From contig CAWAPQ010000013.1 of assembly GCA_963783965.1 (NCBI GenBank), forward strand, positions 186,001 to 250,000: 64,000 bases of DNA, read 5' to 3'. A program made the position numbers and the translations under genes. Below, one piece after another: positions 1-7,845 of this stretch. Source of the DNA: Bog-473 sp963783965. Lineage in GTDB: Bacteria > Actinomycetota > Acidimicrobiia > Acidimicrobiales > RAAP-2. The notes beneath the pieces are model-generated. The model did no database searches. It was not told where the DNA came from and saw nothing but the letters and a program-made list of their open reading frames with translations. How positions within the stretch are numbered: position 1 is the first letter of the stretch; every line of letters begins with the position of its first letter.

Positions 1-641
1 GCGGGCGCTCCATCGCCTGCCTCAACGCCCGTGACCGCAACCTGCTCGGGTTCCGCCGTGACCTGCTCACGGCGGCGGCCTACGGCGTGGACGAGTTCCT
101 CTTCGTCTACGGCGACGATCCGCTGGCCGGCGCGCGGACGAGCGAGCTCACCGTGCGGACCATGCTGACCGAGGGGCGTGCCTACGCCGCGACGCTCGAC
201 GGTGGTCGGGGTGGCGGCGGGGGCAGCCGGGGTCGTGGTGGTGCTCGCCACGCCAGTGGGCCGCCCATGCACTTCGGCGCGGCCACCGGGCTCCGGCCCC
301 TGCCGGCGTGGAAGCGGTCGGCCGACTTCCTCTTCGTGCAGGTCGGCTTCTCGCTCGAGGACCTGCTGGCCTGGAGGGACACCGTCGAGGTGGACGTGCC
401 CGTCCACGCCGGCGTCATCGTCATCGCCAGCGCCGGCATGGCCCGCAACCTCACCATCCCGGGGCTGACGGTCCCGCCCGAACTCGTGGCGCGTCTGGAG
501 AAGGATCGCAACGCCGGCGTCGACGCTGCCTGCGACCTGGTCCTCGGCATCAAGGAGTCAGGGGTCTTCGACGGGGTGCACCTCATTCCCGTGGCGCGCT
601 ACCGCGAGGTGGCGGCCCGGTTGGAGCGGGATCTCCCTTAG
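1..641 (+). CDS. Methylenetetrahydrofolate reductase-like protein, 5' truncated
   Basis: The reading frame is open from the first bases of the window, so the start lies outside. The visible part is the C-terminal two thirds of a MetF-type TIM barrel, which reduces 5,10-methylene-tetrahydrofolate to the 5-methyl form with flavin. Family landmarks are CLNARDRNLLGFRRDLL at the left edge, the GDDP turn, GLRPLPAWKR, DFLFVQVGF and the C-terminal GVHLIPVARYREVAARLE. Between RAYAA and the GAATGLRP strand there is a Gly/Arg-rich stretch of about 25 residues that I do not expect in the family. The frame stays open through it, so I treat it as a loop insertion. The stop overlaps the convergent HAD gene by 4 bp. 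Confidence 0.8.
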   Translation, partial: GRSIACLNARDRNLLGFRRDLLTAAAYGVDEFLFVYGDDPLAGARTSELTVRTMLTEGRAYAATLDGGRGGGGGSRGRGGARHASGPPMHFGAATGLRPLPAWKRSADFLFVQVGFSLEDLLAWRDTVEVDVPVHAGVIVIASAGMARNLTIPGLTVPPELVARLEKDRNAGVDAACDLVLGIKESGVFDGVHLIPVARYREVAARLERDLP

Positions 642-1351
642 GTGCCGGGGGGTTGGCCGAGCGCGTGCTCGAGCGCGTCGATCGACGCGTCGGTGACCTC
701 GAGCAGCGAGCCGACGGTGAGGTCGGCCAGGCCGAAGGCCGGATGGTGGCCCTCGCCGTGCTCCGGCACGGCGATACACGTCATGGACGCCGCCTTGGCG
801 GCCAGCACGCCGGCCGGAGCGTCCTCCCACACCAGGCAGCGGCGTGGCGGCGCGCCCAACTTGGACGCCGCGGTGAGGAAGACCGCCGGGTGCGGCTTGC
901 CGTAGTCCTCGTCCTCGGCCGAGTGCACCAGGTCGAAGCTCTCGCGCAGGCCGAAGTGCGCCAACGCGGCGTCGATCAGGCGGTACTGCGACGACGACGC
1001 CACGGCCAGCGAGAGGCCGCGATCGCGGCACAGGGCGATGGCGTGCGGCGCGCCCGGCTTCAGCACGCCCTTGGTCACGATGAGCTCAATCACGCGGTCG
1101 ACGATGGAAACCGCCACCTCGTCGGGCGTCGGCGTGGCGCCGGGCCACGGATGTAGCGCGTACCAGTGCGCGGTGACCTCGTCCACGAACATGCCCTTGG
1201 TCGAGCGGCAGCCTTCGACGGCGAGGGGGACTCCGAGGCCACCCAGGATGTCGATCTCGGCCTCGTGCCAGAGGATCTCGGAGTCGATGAGAAGCCCGTC
1301 CATGTCGAAGATGGACGCGGCGAACCCCGCCGGGACGGGGTGCGGCGGCAT
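638..1351 (-). CDS. HAD-family sugar-phosphate phosphatase (HxpB/beta-phosphoglucomutase-like)
   Basis: A 237-residue haloacid dehalogenase hydrolase of the small-phosphate-ester subgroup. Motif I is DMDGLLIDSE near residues 16-25 (nucleophile Asp16, acid/base Asp18). Motif II is VASSS, motif III GKPHP, and the acidic motif IV is WEDAPAG. The helical cap between motifs I and II is of the length seen in hexitol or 2-deoxyglucose-6-phosphate phosphatases. The exact substrate cannot be read from sequence. The ATG at 1351 overlaps the stop of the upstream glutathione peroxidase gene (TGATG), so the two are probably translated from one mRNA. A TTG one codon earlier is possible but less likely. Confidence 0.85.
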   Translation of the reverse strand: MPPHPVPAGFAASIFDMDGLLIDSEILWHEAEIDILGGLGVPLAVEGCRSTKGMFVDEVTAHWYALHPWPGATPTPDEVAVSIVDRVIELIVTKGVLKPGAPHAIALCRDRGLSLAVASSSQYRLIDAALAHFGLRESFDLVHSAEDEDYGKPHPAVFLTAASKLGAPPRRCLVWEDAPAGVLAAKAASMTCIAVPEHGEGHHPAFGLADLTVGSLLEVTDASIDALEHALGQPPGT

Positions 1352-1839
1352 CAAGCGGTCAGCTGCGCCTCGATGTCCCCAATGATGGTCGGGTCCTCGG
1401 GCTCCACCTGGGGCCGGTAGCGCGCCACGACGTCACCCTTGGGGGACACGAGGAACTTCTCGAAGTTCCACGTGATGTCGCCGGCGTTGCCCTCGGCGTC
1501 CTCCTTCTGCGTCAGCTCGGCGTAAACCGGGTTGCGGTCGTCGCCGTTCACGTCGATCTTCTCCATGAGGGGGAACGTCACGCCGTAGGTGGCGGAGCAG
1601 AACTCCGCGATCTCCTCGGCGCTGCCCGGCTCCTGACCCAGGAACTGGTTGCACGGGAAGCCGATGACCGAGAAGCCGCGGTCGCCGTACGTCTTCTGCA
1701 GGCGCTCGAGACCCTCGTACTGCGGGGTGAGGCCGCACTTGGAGGCGACGTTGACCACCAGCAGGGTCTCGCCCTTGTAGTCGCCCAGCGTGGCGTCGTC
1801 GCCCTGGAGCGTGTGGATGGGGATGTCGTAGAGAGCCAT
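1351..1839 (-). CDS. Glutathione peroxidase family protein (probably thioredoxin-dependent)
   Basis: A 162-residue thioredoxin-fold peroxidase that reduces hydroperoxides. The peroxidatic Cys35 lies in ASKCGLTPQY. FPCNQFLGQE supplies the second Cys and the catalytic Gln, and TWNFEKFLV supplies Trp and Asn, so the catalytic tetrad is complete. Actinobacteria generally lack glutathione, so thioredoxin or mycothiol-linked reductants are more likely (family knowledge). I chose the ATG at 1839 because the fold begins there. TAGGGT on the minus strand (1847-1852) stands 7 nt before it, which suggests a leaderless transcript. The gene is divergent from the quinone oxidoreductase at 1898 and coupled to the downstream HAD gene. 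Confidence 0.9.
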   Translation of the reverse strand: MALYDIPIHTLQGDDATLGDYKGETLLVVNVASKCGLTPQYEGLERLQKTYGDRGFSVIGFPCNQFLGQEPGSAEEIAEFCSATYGVTFPLMEKIDVNGDDRNPVYAELTQKEDAEGNAGDITWNFEKFLVSPKGDVVARYRPQVEPEDPTIIGDIEAQLTA

Positions 1840-1897
1840 GGGCGCGACCCTACCGGGCACCGGTGGCGGCGTGCCCGGGCCGCGTAGGGTGACCCGC

Positions 1898-2842
1898 ATG
1901 CACGCCGTCGTGATCCGGGAGGGCCAGCTGTACTGGGAGGAGCGGGACGATCCCGTCCCGGGCGACACCGAGCTGCTGGTGGCGGTGCGGGCGGCCGGAT
2001 TGAATGCGGCGGACCTGGTGCAGCGGGCCGGCTTCTATCCGGCGCCACCGGGGTGGCCCGCCGACGTCCCGGGCATGGAGTTCGCCGGCGAGGTGGTGGC
2101 CGTCGGCCGCCAGGTGACGCTGTTCGGTCCCGGCGACCGGGTCATGGCCGTCGTGGGCGGCGGAGCCCAGGCCACGTTGGCCTACGTCGACGAGACGCAC
2201 GCGCTGCGCGTGCCCGACGGCCTGTCGTGGACCGAGGCCGGCGGCTTCCCCGAGGTCTTCACCACCGCCTACGACGCCCTCTTCCGCCAGGCCGACCTGC
2301 AGATGGGCGAGCGCGTCCTGGTGTCGGGGGCGGCCGGTGGCGTGGGGACCGCGGGCATTCAGCTGGCGGCCGCAGCCGGGGCGACGGTGACGGCCACCGT
2401 GCGCGATCCGGCCCGGCGCGATGCCGTGGCCGCGCTCGGGGCCGACGTGGTGCTCGCTCCGGGTGACGAGGCGGCGCAGGCGCCCTACGACGTCGTGCTC
2501 GAGCTGGTGGGCGCCCCCAGCCTGAGCAGCGTGCTGCCCCACCTCGCCACCTGGGGCCGGGTGGTGGTGATCGGCGTCGGGGGCGGGGGCCGCATGGAGA
2601 TCGAGCTCATGCAGCTCATGCAGAAGCGGATTCGCATCGGCGGCTCGACCCTGCGCGCCCGCAGCCGGCGCGAGAAGGCGGAGGTGGCGGCCGACGTGGC
2701 GGCGCACGTGCTGCCGGCCCTGGCGGCCGCGCGCCTGACGATCCCGGTGTGCGAGACCTTCCCGCTCGCCGAGGCACAGGCCGCCTACGACCGCTTCGCC
2801 GCCGGCGCCAAGTTCGGCAAGGTGGTCCTCGTCGCACCGTGA
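1898..2842 (+). CDS. NADPH:quinone oxidoreductase / zinc-less alcohol dehydrogenase, PIG3-like
   Basis: A 314-residue medium-chain dehydrogenase. The N-terminal GroES-like domain carries GLNAADLVQRAGFYP and PGMEFAGEVV. The Rossmann domain has the NADPH motif SGAAGGVGTAGIQLA. The zinc ligands of classical alcohol dehydrogenases are absent, as usual for quinone oxidoreductases. The C-terminus AAYDRFAAGAKFGKVVLV is also typical. The ATG at 1898 is preceded at 7 nt by TAGGGT (1885-1890), which points to leaderless transcription. The longer reading frame from 1838 would overlap the divergent peroxidase promoter and adds no domain. The stop overlaps the following HAD gene (GTGA). Confidence 0.88.
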   Translation: MHAVVIREGQLYWEERDDPVPGDTELLVAVRAAGLNAADLVQRAGFYPAPPGWPADVPGMEFAGEVVAVGRQVTLFGPGDRVMAVVGGGAQATLAYVDETHALRVPDGLSWTEAGGFPEVFTTAYDALFRQADLQMGERVLVSGAAGGVGTAGIQLAAAAGATVTATVRDPARRDAVAALGADVVLAPGDEAAQAPYDVVLELVGAPSLSSVLPHLATWGRVVVIGVGGGGRMEIELMQLMQKRIRIGGSTLRARSRREKAEVAADVAAHVLPALAAARLTIPVCETFPLAEAQAAYDRFAAGAKFGKVVLVAP

Positions 2843-3555
2843 TCGAGGCCGTCCTCTTCGACGGGGACCAGACACTGTGGGACTTCGAGCGCGTCATGCG
2901 CGTCGCGCTGATGGCGACGGCCGCCGAGCTGCGCGCCGCCCGGCGCGGCCCCTTCGCCGACGCACTGGGTTGGCAGGACCTGCAGGCCGACAGGGCGGAC
3001 GTGGCGCGCCAGTCCCCCGACGTGTGGTCGCTGGCCGAGCTGCGCGTGCTCGGCTTTGCCCGCACGTTGGCGCGCCGGCGAGTCGCAGAGGGTGGCGACG
3101 AGGCCGCCGACGGCGAGTTGGCGCGGGTGTTGGGTGACTCGTATTTCACCCACCGGGACCGCGACCCCGCGCTGTTCGCCGACACCATCCCTGCGCTCGA
3201 CGCGTTGCGTGCCGAGTACCGGCTCGGGTTGCTGTCCAACGGGAGCCGCCTGCCCGAGACGGTTGGTCTGGCGTCGTATTTCGAGTCGGTGGTGTTCGCG
3301 CAGGATCACCGCGTGGCCAAACCGGACAGGGGGATCTTCGAGGTCGTGCAGCGCGAATTGTCCGTCGGCCCCGAGGTGTGCGTGCTCGTCGGCGACCATC
3401 CGGTCAACGACGTGGCCGGCGCGCACGGCGCGGGCTGGCGCTCGGTGTGGCTCGACCGCGACGGCGCGGTGGCCTTCCCCGCCGGCGGTCCGCGACCCGA
3501 TGCGGTCGTGTCCGCTCTCACCGAGCTGCCGGAGGTGCTGCACGGGCTCGGCTAG
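2839..3555 (+). CDS. HAD-family hydrolase
   Basis: A 238-residue HAD hydrolase translationally coupled to the quinone oxidoreductase: its GTG start overlaps that stop by 4 bp. Motif I reads FDGDQTLWDF, where the second Asp and the Thr are conserved and the nucleophile is the Asp after Phe. Motif II is LLSNGS, motif III AKPDRGIF, and motif IV GDHPVNDVAGA. An all-helical cap of about 110 residues follows motif I, the layout of phosphoglycolate phosphatase and YjjG-type enzymes. The substrate is unknown. Confidence 0.82.
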   Translation: MIEAVLFDGDQTLWDFERVMRVALMATAAELRAARRGPFADALGWQDLQADRADVARQSPDVWSLAELRVLGFARTLARRRVAEGGDEAADGELARVLGDSYFTHRDRDPALFADTIPALDALRAEYRLGLLSNGSRLPETVGLASYFESVVFAQDHRVAKPDRGIFEVVQRELSVGPEVCVLVGDHPVNDVAGAHGAGWRSVWLDRDGAVAFPAGGPRPDAVVSALTELPEVLHGLG

Positions 3556-3752
3556 GTCTGGGAGGTAGAGGTGTCGAGGCCCGCCTCCCAGACCGAGCGC
3601 CCGGCCTCGCCCTGCATGGCCGCGTCGATCCGCATCAACGCGACGCCATCAGCGGTGGCGGCGTCGAGCATGACCGCGCTCGACTGGTTGAGCGCCCGCT
3701 GGCCGGGGACCGTCACCGTGGTGACGGCGGGCCTTTGCCACTTTCTCGGCAC
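3552..3752 (-). pseudogene. Possible 3' remnant of an unidentified gene
   Basis: An open frame of 66 codons ending in VWEAGLDTSTSQT. Codon choice has the strong third-position GC of real genes here, and its stop overlaps the convergent HAD stop by 4 bp, as real convergent pairs do in this window. It has no convincing start (GTG at 3752, no ribosome-binding site) and I do not recognise the family. It may be the surviving C-terminus of a deleted gene or a small real gene. Confidence 0.25.
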
Positions 3753-3793
3753 TGCAGACGGTGTTGGGCTGGTTCGGGATCGGATCGGGAGCG

Positions 3794-4915
3794 CTACCGC
3801 AGCGCCACCAGCGGGACGGTGCTCGGGCCGCCATCATCGGCTGACAGGGAAGAGGCCCGGGTCCGCTGCACTGACTGGCCCGCTGCTTCCATGTCCGCGA
3901 TGACGTACTCGAGCAGCGCAGCGCCATGGGGAGATACCACCGCCACGTCGTGGCACCACGTGGTGGCGTCGCGCAGGCTCTGCAGCCGGAGCACGTCCCC
4001 GGCGGCGTGGTCATTCGGAAAGATCCCCGAATAGGAGAGATTGAGCTCTTCGAGCGCATCGCCCACGTGCGCCGACTCGGGCCGGTCGAGCGGGAGGTCC
4101 ACGTACAGGGCGTCGACACCCTCCGCGAAGACGCGAGATCGCTCGGCGTCGACCCGGGAGGTCAGGTCTACTCCGGCCTGACCGATCGTCAGGACCGCCA
4201 CATTGTCCCCGAAGTCGTTCTCGAGATGGAGCTGCGAGACCGGCGGAAGATCTCCTCGGACCGACGCCTCGGCGAGCCGGGACCGGAAGTCACACGTCTC
4301 GATGGTCTCGCGCACGATCGCACGATGACGACTCGGCGCATAGACCAACCGCTCCTTGCCCGCTCGCATGCGGAGAAAGAACAAGGCCGCCGACTGGCGC
4401 CCCGCGCCCTGTGCCGACGCGGCGTTGTTGTCGACCGACGCGGGAATGAAACCGAGCATGAACCCCGTCTCGTGGCCGCCCAGATCGAGCAGAGCCTGCT
4501 GGCTGTAGGGGTGGGCCGCAGTGGCTTCGCTGTACATGCCCATGAGTCCGAGCGTGGCCGCCCACTCGACGATATACCGCTTTACATGAGTGAAGACATG
4601 GCGCCCTCTGGCCGCAGGAAGCGTCAACGCTTGACCGGCATGACCGACCACGTCGTCCGGAGCGCTCAGGGAGAGCCCCGAATGACAGAGCAGCTCCCCG
4701 TCGGCCGTCTCGGCAATGGCGCAGATCAAGAGGCCGGCGGAGATCCGCCGAGCCACTTCATCGGCGTCGTATGTCCAGAGCACCGGATAGGTCTCCCCGT
4801 AGACGGCCCGGACGGCATCGCCGAGACGAGCCGATTCGGAGGGGGCGAGCACACGTATCTGCATGTCGTCGACCCAGACGGCATCCGGTTTCGGTGGTTC
4901 GCCGAGCGATGGCAC
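3794..4915 (-). CDS. GNAT-family acetyltransferase-like two-domain protein
   Basis: A 373-residue protein. Residues 20-180 resemble a GNAT acetyltransferase domain of the type found next to or fused with anti-sigma-factor kinases: RAVYGETYPVLWTYDADEVA, then GELLCHSGL, then YSEATAAHPYSQQALLDLGG and GFMLGFIPASV. The central part, LFFLRMRAG to YAPSRHRAIV, is also characteristic. The C-terminal 150 residues form a second alpha/beta module ending in VVSPHGAALLEYVIADMEAAG. The classical acetyl-CoA loop (R/QxxGxG/A) is weak (LPAARGRH), so enzymatic activity is uncertain. The GTG at 4915 is preceded at 5 nt by TAGATT on the minus strand, so a leaderless start is preferred over the ATG at 4864. Confidence 0.7.
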   Translation of the reverse strand: MPSLGEPPKPDAVWVDDMQIRVLAPSESARLGDAVRAVYGETYPVLWTYDADEVARRISAGLLICAIAETADGELLCHSGLSLSAPDDVVGHAGQALTLPAARGRHVFTHVKRYIVEWAATLGLMGMYSEATAAHPYSQQALLDLGGHETGFMLGFIPASVDNNAASAQGAGRQSAALFFLRMRAGKERLVYAPSRHRAIVRETIETCDFRSRLAEASVRGDLPPVSQLHLENDFGDNVAVLTIGQAGVDLTSRVDAERSRVFAEGVDALYVDLPLDRPESAHVGDALEELNLSYSGIFPNDHAAGDVLRLQSLRDATTWCHDVAVVSPHGAALLEYVIADMEAAGQSVQRTRASSLSADDGGPSTVPLVALR

Positions 4916-4954
4916 GGCGCAATCTAAGCAGGGCCGTCTGCGGAGCGGTGAGGA

Positions 4955-6088
4955 TCAGCGCGTCAGGATCACGACTCCGGCGTTGGCCCCCCGGCCCACC
5001 GTGTGCGACAGGGCCACCCGGGCATCCTCGACCTGGCGCGGCCCACAGTCGCCGCGCAACTGGCGCACCAGCTCGACCACCTGGCCCAGAGCGGAGGCGC
5101 CGAGCGGCTCGCCCTTGGAGAGCAGTCCCCCGCTCGGGTTGACCGGGAGGCGGCCGCCCAGGGTGGTGGCACCCGAGTCGAGGAGCGCAGCCGACCCGCC
5201 GGGCTCGCAGAGCCCGAGCTCTTCGCACGAGCCCAGCTCGCGGGCGGCGTCGGTGTCCTGGCACTCCACGACGTGCAGATCGGCGGGGCCGAGGCCGGCC
5301 TCTTCGTAGGCGTCGGTGGCGGCCAGCGTCGTCGGGGCGGGGGCGTCGTCGTCGGCCAGGCCGGCCAGCGGCGTGGACTCGCTCAGCACGGAGCCGGGGA
5401 TGTGGGACCGCAGCACGGCGGCCGCCAGGGTCACGCCGGATGGCGCCAGATCGGCACGCCGCAAGACGAGCGCCGCCGCGCCCTCGTTGGGCGAGCACAG
5501 CATGAAGAGGTGCAGCGGCTCGCAGACGACCCGGGACCCCAGCACCGCCTCCACCGTCGTCTCCTTCTGGTACATGGCGTCGGGATTGGACGCGCCGTGG
5601 CGGCGGTTCTTGACCACCACCCGGGCCAGGTGGTCCTTGGTCACGCCCGAAGTGAGACACAGACGCTGGGCCCGCAGTCCGAAGAAGGCCGGCGTTGCGG
5701 CCAGGCCCGCCTCCTCCTGCCACGGCTCGAAGAACGAGGAGCGGATGATCCCCCGGGGCATCTTCTCGGTGCCGAAGACAAGGACGGTGTCGTACTGGCC
5801 GGCCCGGATGGCCGCCGAAGCCAACATCAGCGCCGCCCCGCCGGAGGCGCAGCCGGCCTCCACGTCCAGGATGGGCATGCCCGTCATGCCGAGTCGGCTC
5901 AACACCTTGTGGCCGGTGGCCACGCCGCCGTAGGCGGTGCCGCAGAAGGCGGCCTGGAAGTCGCCCTTGCCGATGCCTGCCTCCCGCAGCGCGGCGCGCA
6001 CGGCAACGACGCCCATGTCGGTGGTCGAGACGCCGTCGAAGCGGCCGAAGGGATGCAGGCCGACGCCGGCCACGCTGACCGCTGTCAT
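4955..6088 (-). CDS. Thiolase-fold acyl-CoA acyltransferase / lipid-transfer protein
   Basis: A 377-residue thiolase-superfamily protein of the Ltp/SCP-x type that works with a separate DUF35 subunit in carbon-carbon cleavage or condensation of acyl-CoAs (family knowledge). The nucleophile region is EAGCASGGAALMLA. The motif that normally reads GHP reads GGLLSKGEPLGAS here, so His is replaced by Glu. The second Cys region near the C-terminus reads SHTVGRGANAGVV, also without a clear catalytic Cys. That argues for a retro-aldolase or other non-classical reaction. The ATG at 6088 overlaps the DUF35 stop (ATGA). It is the last gene of the operon that starts at 7799. Confidence 0.83.
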   Translation of the reverse strand: MTAVSVAGVGLHPFGRFDGVSTTDMGVVAVRAALREAGIGKGDFQAAFCGTAYGGVATGHKVLSRLGMTGMPILDVEAGCASGGAALMLASAAIRAGQYDTVLVFGTEKMPRGIIRSSFFEPWQEEAGLAATPAFFGLRAQRLCLTSGVTKDHLARVVVKNRRHGASNPDAMYQKETTVEAVLGSRVVCEPLHLFMLCSPNEGAAALVLRRADLAPSGVTLAAAVLRSHIPGSVLSESTPLAGLADDDAPAPTTLAATDAYEEAGLGPADLHVVECQDTDAARELGSCEELGLCEPGGSAALLDSGATTLGGRLPVNPSGGLLSKGEPLGASALGQVVELVRQLRGDCGPRQVEDARVALSHTVGRGANAGVVILTR

Positions 6089-6495
6089 GCCGGCGCCGGC
6101 GCGAAGGCGTACGACACGACGTCGTTCCCGTCCTCGTCCTGATGCAGCGGCACAATGCGCAGCTCCATCGCCTGGCCCTCGGAGAGCGCACCCGGGTCGC
6201 TCTCGGTCAATCGGGTGATGACGCGCACCCCCTCGGGCAGTTCGACCACGCCGACGCCGAAGGGCACCTCGCCCCGGTAGCCGGGCGGCGCGGCGGTCAC
6301 CGCGGTCCACGCCCACAGCGTTCCCTCTCGCGACAGCTCCACCGGCTCGGGGTCCGCCGTCGCGCAGTAGGTGCAGGCATCGGCCCGGGGGAAGTGGACG
6401 GATCCGCACGCGCCGCAGCGCGTGCCGAGCAGGGCCGGCGGATTGCCGTCGGTGAAGAGGCCCTCGCGGACCGGGACGTGCGCGGTGCCGCTCAA
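6085..6495 (-). CDS. Zn-ribbon DUF35 OB-fold protein, partner of the thiolase
   Basis: A 136-residue protein with an N-terminal rubredoxin-like zinc ribbon (CGACG then CTYC, about residues 24-40) and a C-terminal OB fold (GTLWAWTAVT, GYRGEVPFGVGVVELPEG, SEGQAMELRI). DUF35 proteins form complexes with thiolase-fold partners such as Ltp2/ChsH2. The gene sits directly before such a partner and overlaps it by 4 bp. The start is TTG at 6495, which overlaps the SnoaL stop as TTGA. Longer upstream frames run through the SnoaL gene and are rejected. Confidence 0.85.
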   Translation of the reverse strand: MSGTAHVPVREGLFTDGNPPALLGTRCGACGSVHFPRADACTYCATADPEPVELSREGTLWAWTAVTAAPPGYRGEVPFGVGVVELPEGVRVITRLTESDPGALSEGQAMELRIVPLHQDEDGNDVVSYAFAPAPA

Positions 6496-6911
6496 CTGCC
6501 CACTTCCACGATCTCCATCCCGTCGAACTCCCAGAAGGTGCGCAACGAGGCGATCCTGCCGGCGCCGTCGGTCCGGTAGGTGTAGACGCCGCGGACGATG
6601 GCCTGGTGCGTCCCACCGGCCAGCGTGATCCGGATGATGCCGACCTCCGCCACCTCGTCGCCGCACAGGTAGGACTGGCTCATCTCGAAGGCGGTCGCCT
6701 CACTGGTGGCGATCACGTTGTCGTAGAAGGCAGCGATGGCGGCCAGCCCGCGATGCCCGACGCCCTCGGGATCGAAGGGTGAGGGGCCGATGGGGTCCTG
6801 CACGACCGCGTCGTCGGCGAACAAGCTCAGCCAGGTGTCACGGTCGCCCGCGGCCACGGCGGCCCGCGAGCGGATGCCCAGCTCGCGGGCGTTCGGGAAT
6901 TCGTCGGTCAT
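6492..6911 (-). CDS. SnoaL-like / ketosteroid-isomerase-fold protein
   Basis: A 139-residue NTF2-like cone-fold protein. Helix SRAAVAAGDRDTWLSLFADDAVVQDP opens the fold, FDPEGVGHRGLAAIAAFYDNVI follows, and the strands end with RTFWEFDGMEIVEV. The family includes isomerases, hydratases and cyclases, and the reaction is not predictable. It lies 12 bp after the luciferase-like gene and overlaps the DUF35 gene, so it most likely acts on the same lipid or steroid-like acyl substrate. Confidence 0.82.
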   Translation of the reverse strand: MTDEFPNARELGIRSRAAVAAGDRDTWLSLFADDAVVQDPIGPSPFDPEGVGHRGLAAIAAFYDNVIATSEATAFEMSQSYLCGDEVAEVGIIRITLAGGTHQAIVRGVYTYRTDGAGRIASLRTFWEFDGMEIVEVGS

Positions 6912-6923
6912 GTCGCCCCCCTC

Positions 6924-7799
6924 TCAACGGACCTTGGTGATGACATCGTCGGCAAAGCGCTGGAGGCTCTCGACCTTCGTCGCCAGCGTCTCGGTGTCCT
7001 GCTCCACCCCGTAAGGCCAGCGAAAGCCGACGATGACGTCGGTGACGCCGAGCTCCTCCAACCGGTGCACGCCGTCGACGGTGTAGGCATCGAGGGAGAT
7101 CACGTGGACTTCGAACGGCTTGTTCTCCGTCCCGTGCTCCTTGCGCAGCTCGGCCAACCGCGCCAACAACCCCGGGAGGTCGGCCGGGTCCCCCCCGCCG
7201 TGCAACCAGCCGTCCCCGTCGACGGCGGCCCGCTTCAGAGCCGCCTCGTGGTGCCCCCCGATGAGGATCGGCACGGGCGCAGTCGGCGTCGGGCACATTT
7301 TGATGGACGGCACGTCGAACACCTCGCCGTGGAACTCGAAGAACCCGCCCGCCGTGAGCCCCCGCATGATGGCGATCTCCTCGTCCATCCGCTTGCCCCG
7401 ACGCGCCCACGGCACGCCGCAGATCTCGTAGTCCTCGGGCCAGGGGCTGGTGCCGACGCCGAGCACCAGCCGGTTGTCGGTGAGCACAGCGGTCGAGCTC
7501 ACCTGCTTGGCGATGAGCACCGGCTGGCGGATCGGCAGCTTGATGACGAAGGTGACGAAGCGCAGGCGCTCGGTCAGCGCACCCATGGCGGGGATGAGCG
7601 AGAAGGGCTCCAGGAAGGGCTTGTCCTCCAGGAATTCCCGGGACCCGTCGGGGTTGAACGGGTAGGTGGTGTCGGACACCTCGGGATAGCAGATGCTGTC
7701 GGGCACGACCATGGAGTCGTAGCCGGCCGCCTCGGCCGCCTGGGCCAGGGGAATGTAGAACGACGGGTCTGTCATCGACTCGGCATACGAGAAACGCAC
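6924..7799 (-). CDS. Luciferase-like (LLM) F420-dependent oxidoreductase
   Basis: A 291-residue TIM-barrel flavin/F420 oxidoreductase. It opens with VRFSYAESMTDPSFYIPLAQ and contains RLRFVTFVIKLPIRQPVLIAKQ, the barrel motif LVLGVGTSPWPEDY, and VPILIGGHHEAALKRAA. These match actinobacterial F420-dependent members. The GTG at 7799 is chosen because GGAGG lies 5 nt upstream and the family sequence starts there. It is the first gene of the operon with SnoaL, DUF35 and thiolase, suggesting a redox step in the same pathway. The substrate is unknown. Confidence 0.85.
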   Translation of the reverse strand: MRFSYAESMTDPSFYIPLAQAAEAAGYDSMVVPDSICYPEVSDTTYPFNPDGSREFLEDKPFLEPFSLIPAMGALTERLRFVTFVIKLPIRQPVLIAKQVSSTAVLTDNRLVLGVGTSPWPEDYEICGVPWARRGKRMDEEIAIMRGLTAGGFFEFHGEVFDVPSIKMCPTPTAPVPILIGGHHEAALKRAAVDGDGWLHGGGDPADLPGLLARLAELRKEHGTENKPFEVHVISLDAYTVDGVHRLEELGVTDVIVGFRWPYGVEQDTETLATKVESLQRFADDVITKVR

Positions 7800-7845
7800 G
7801 GCACCTCCGGGAGTCCACAGCCCGGGCGCGCCTACCATGCGGCCC

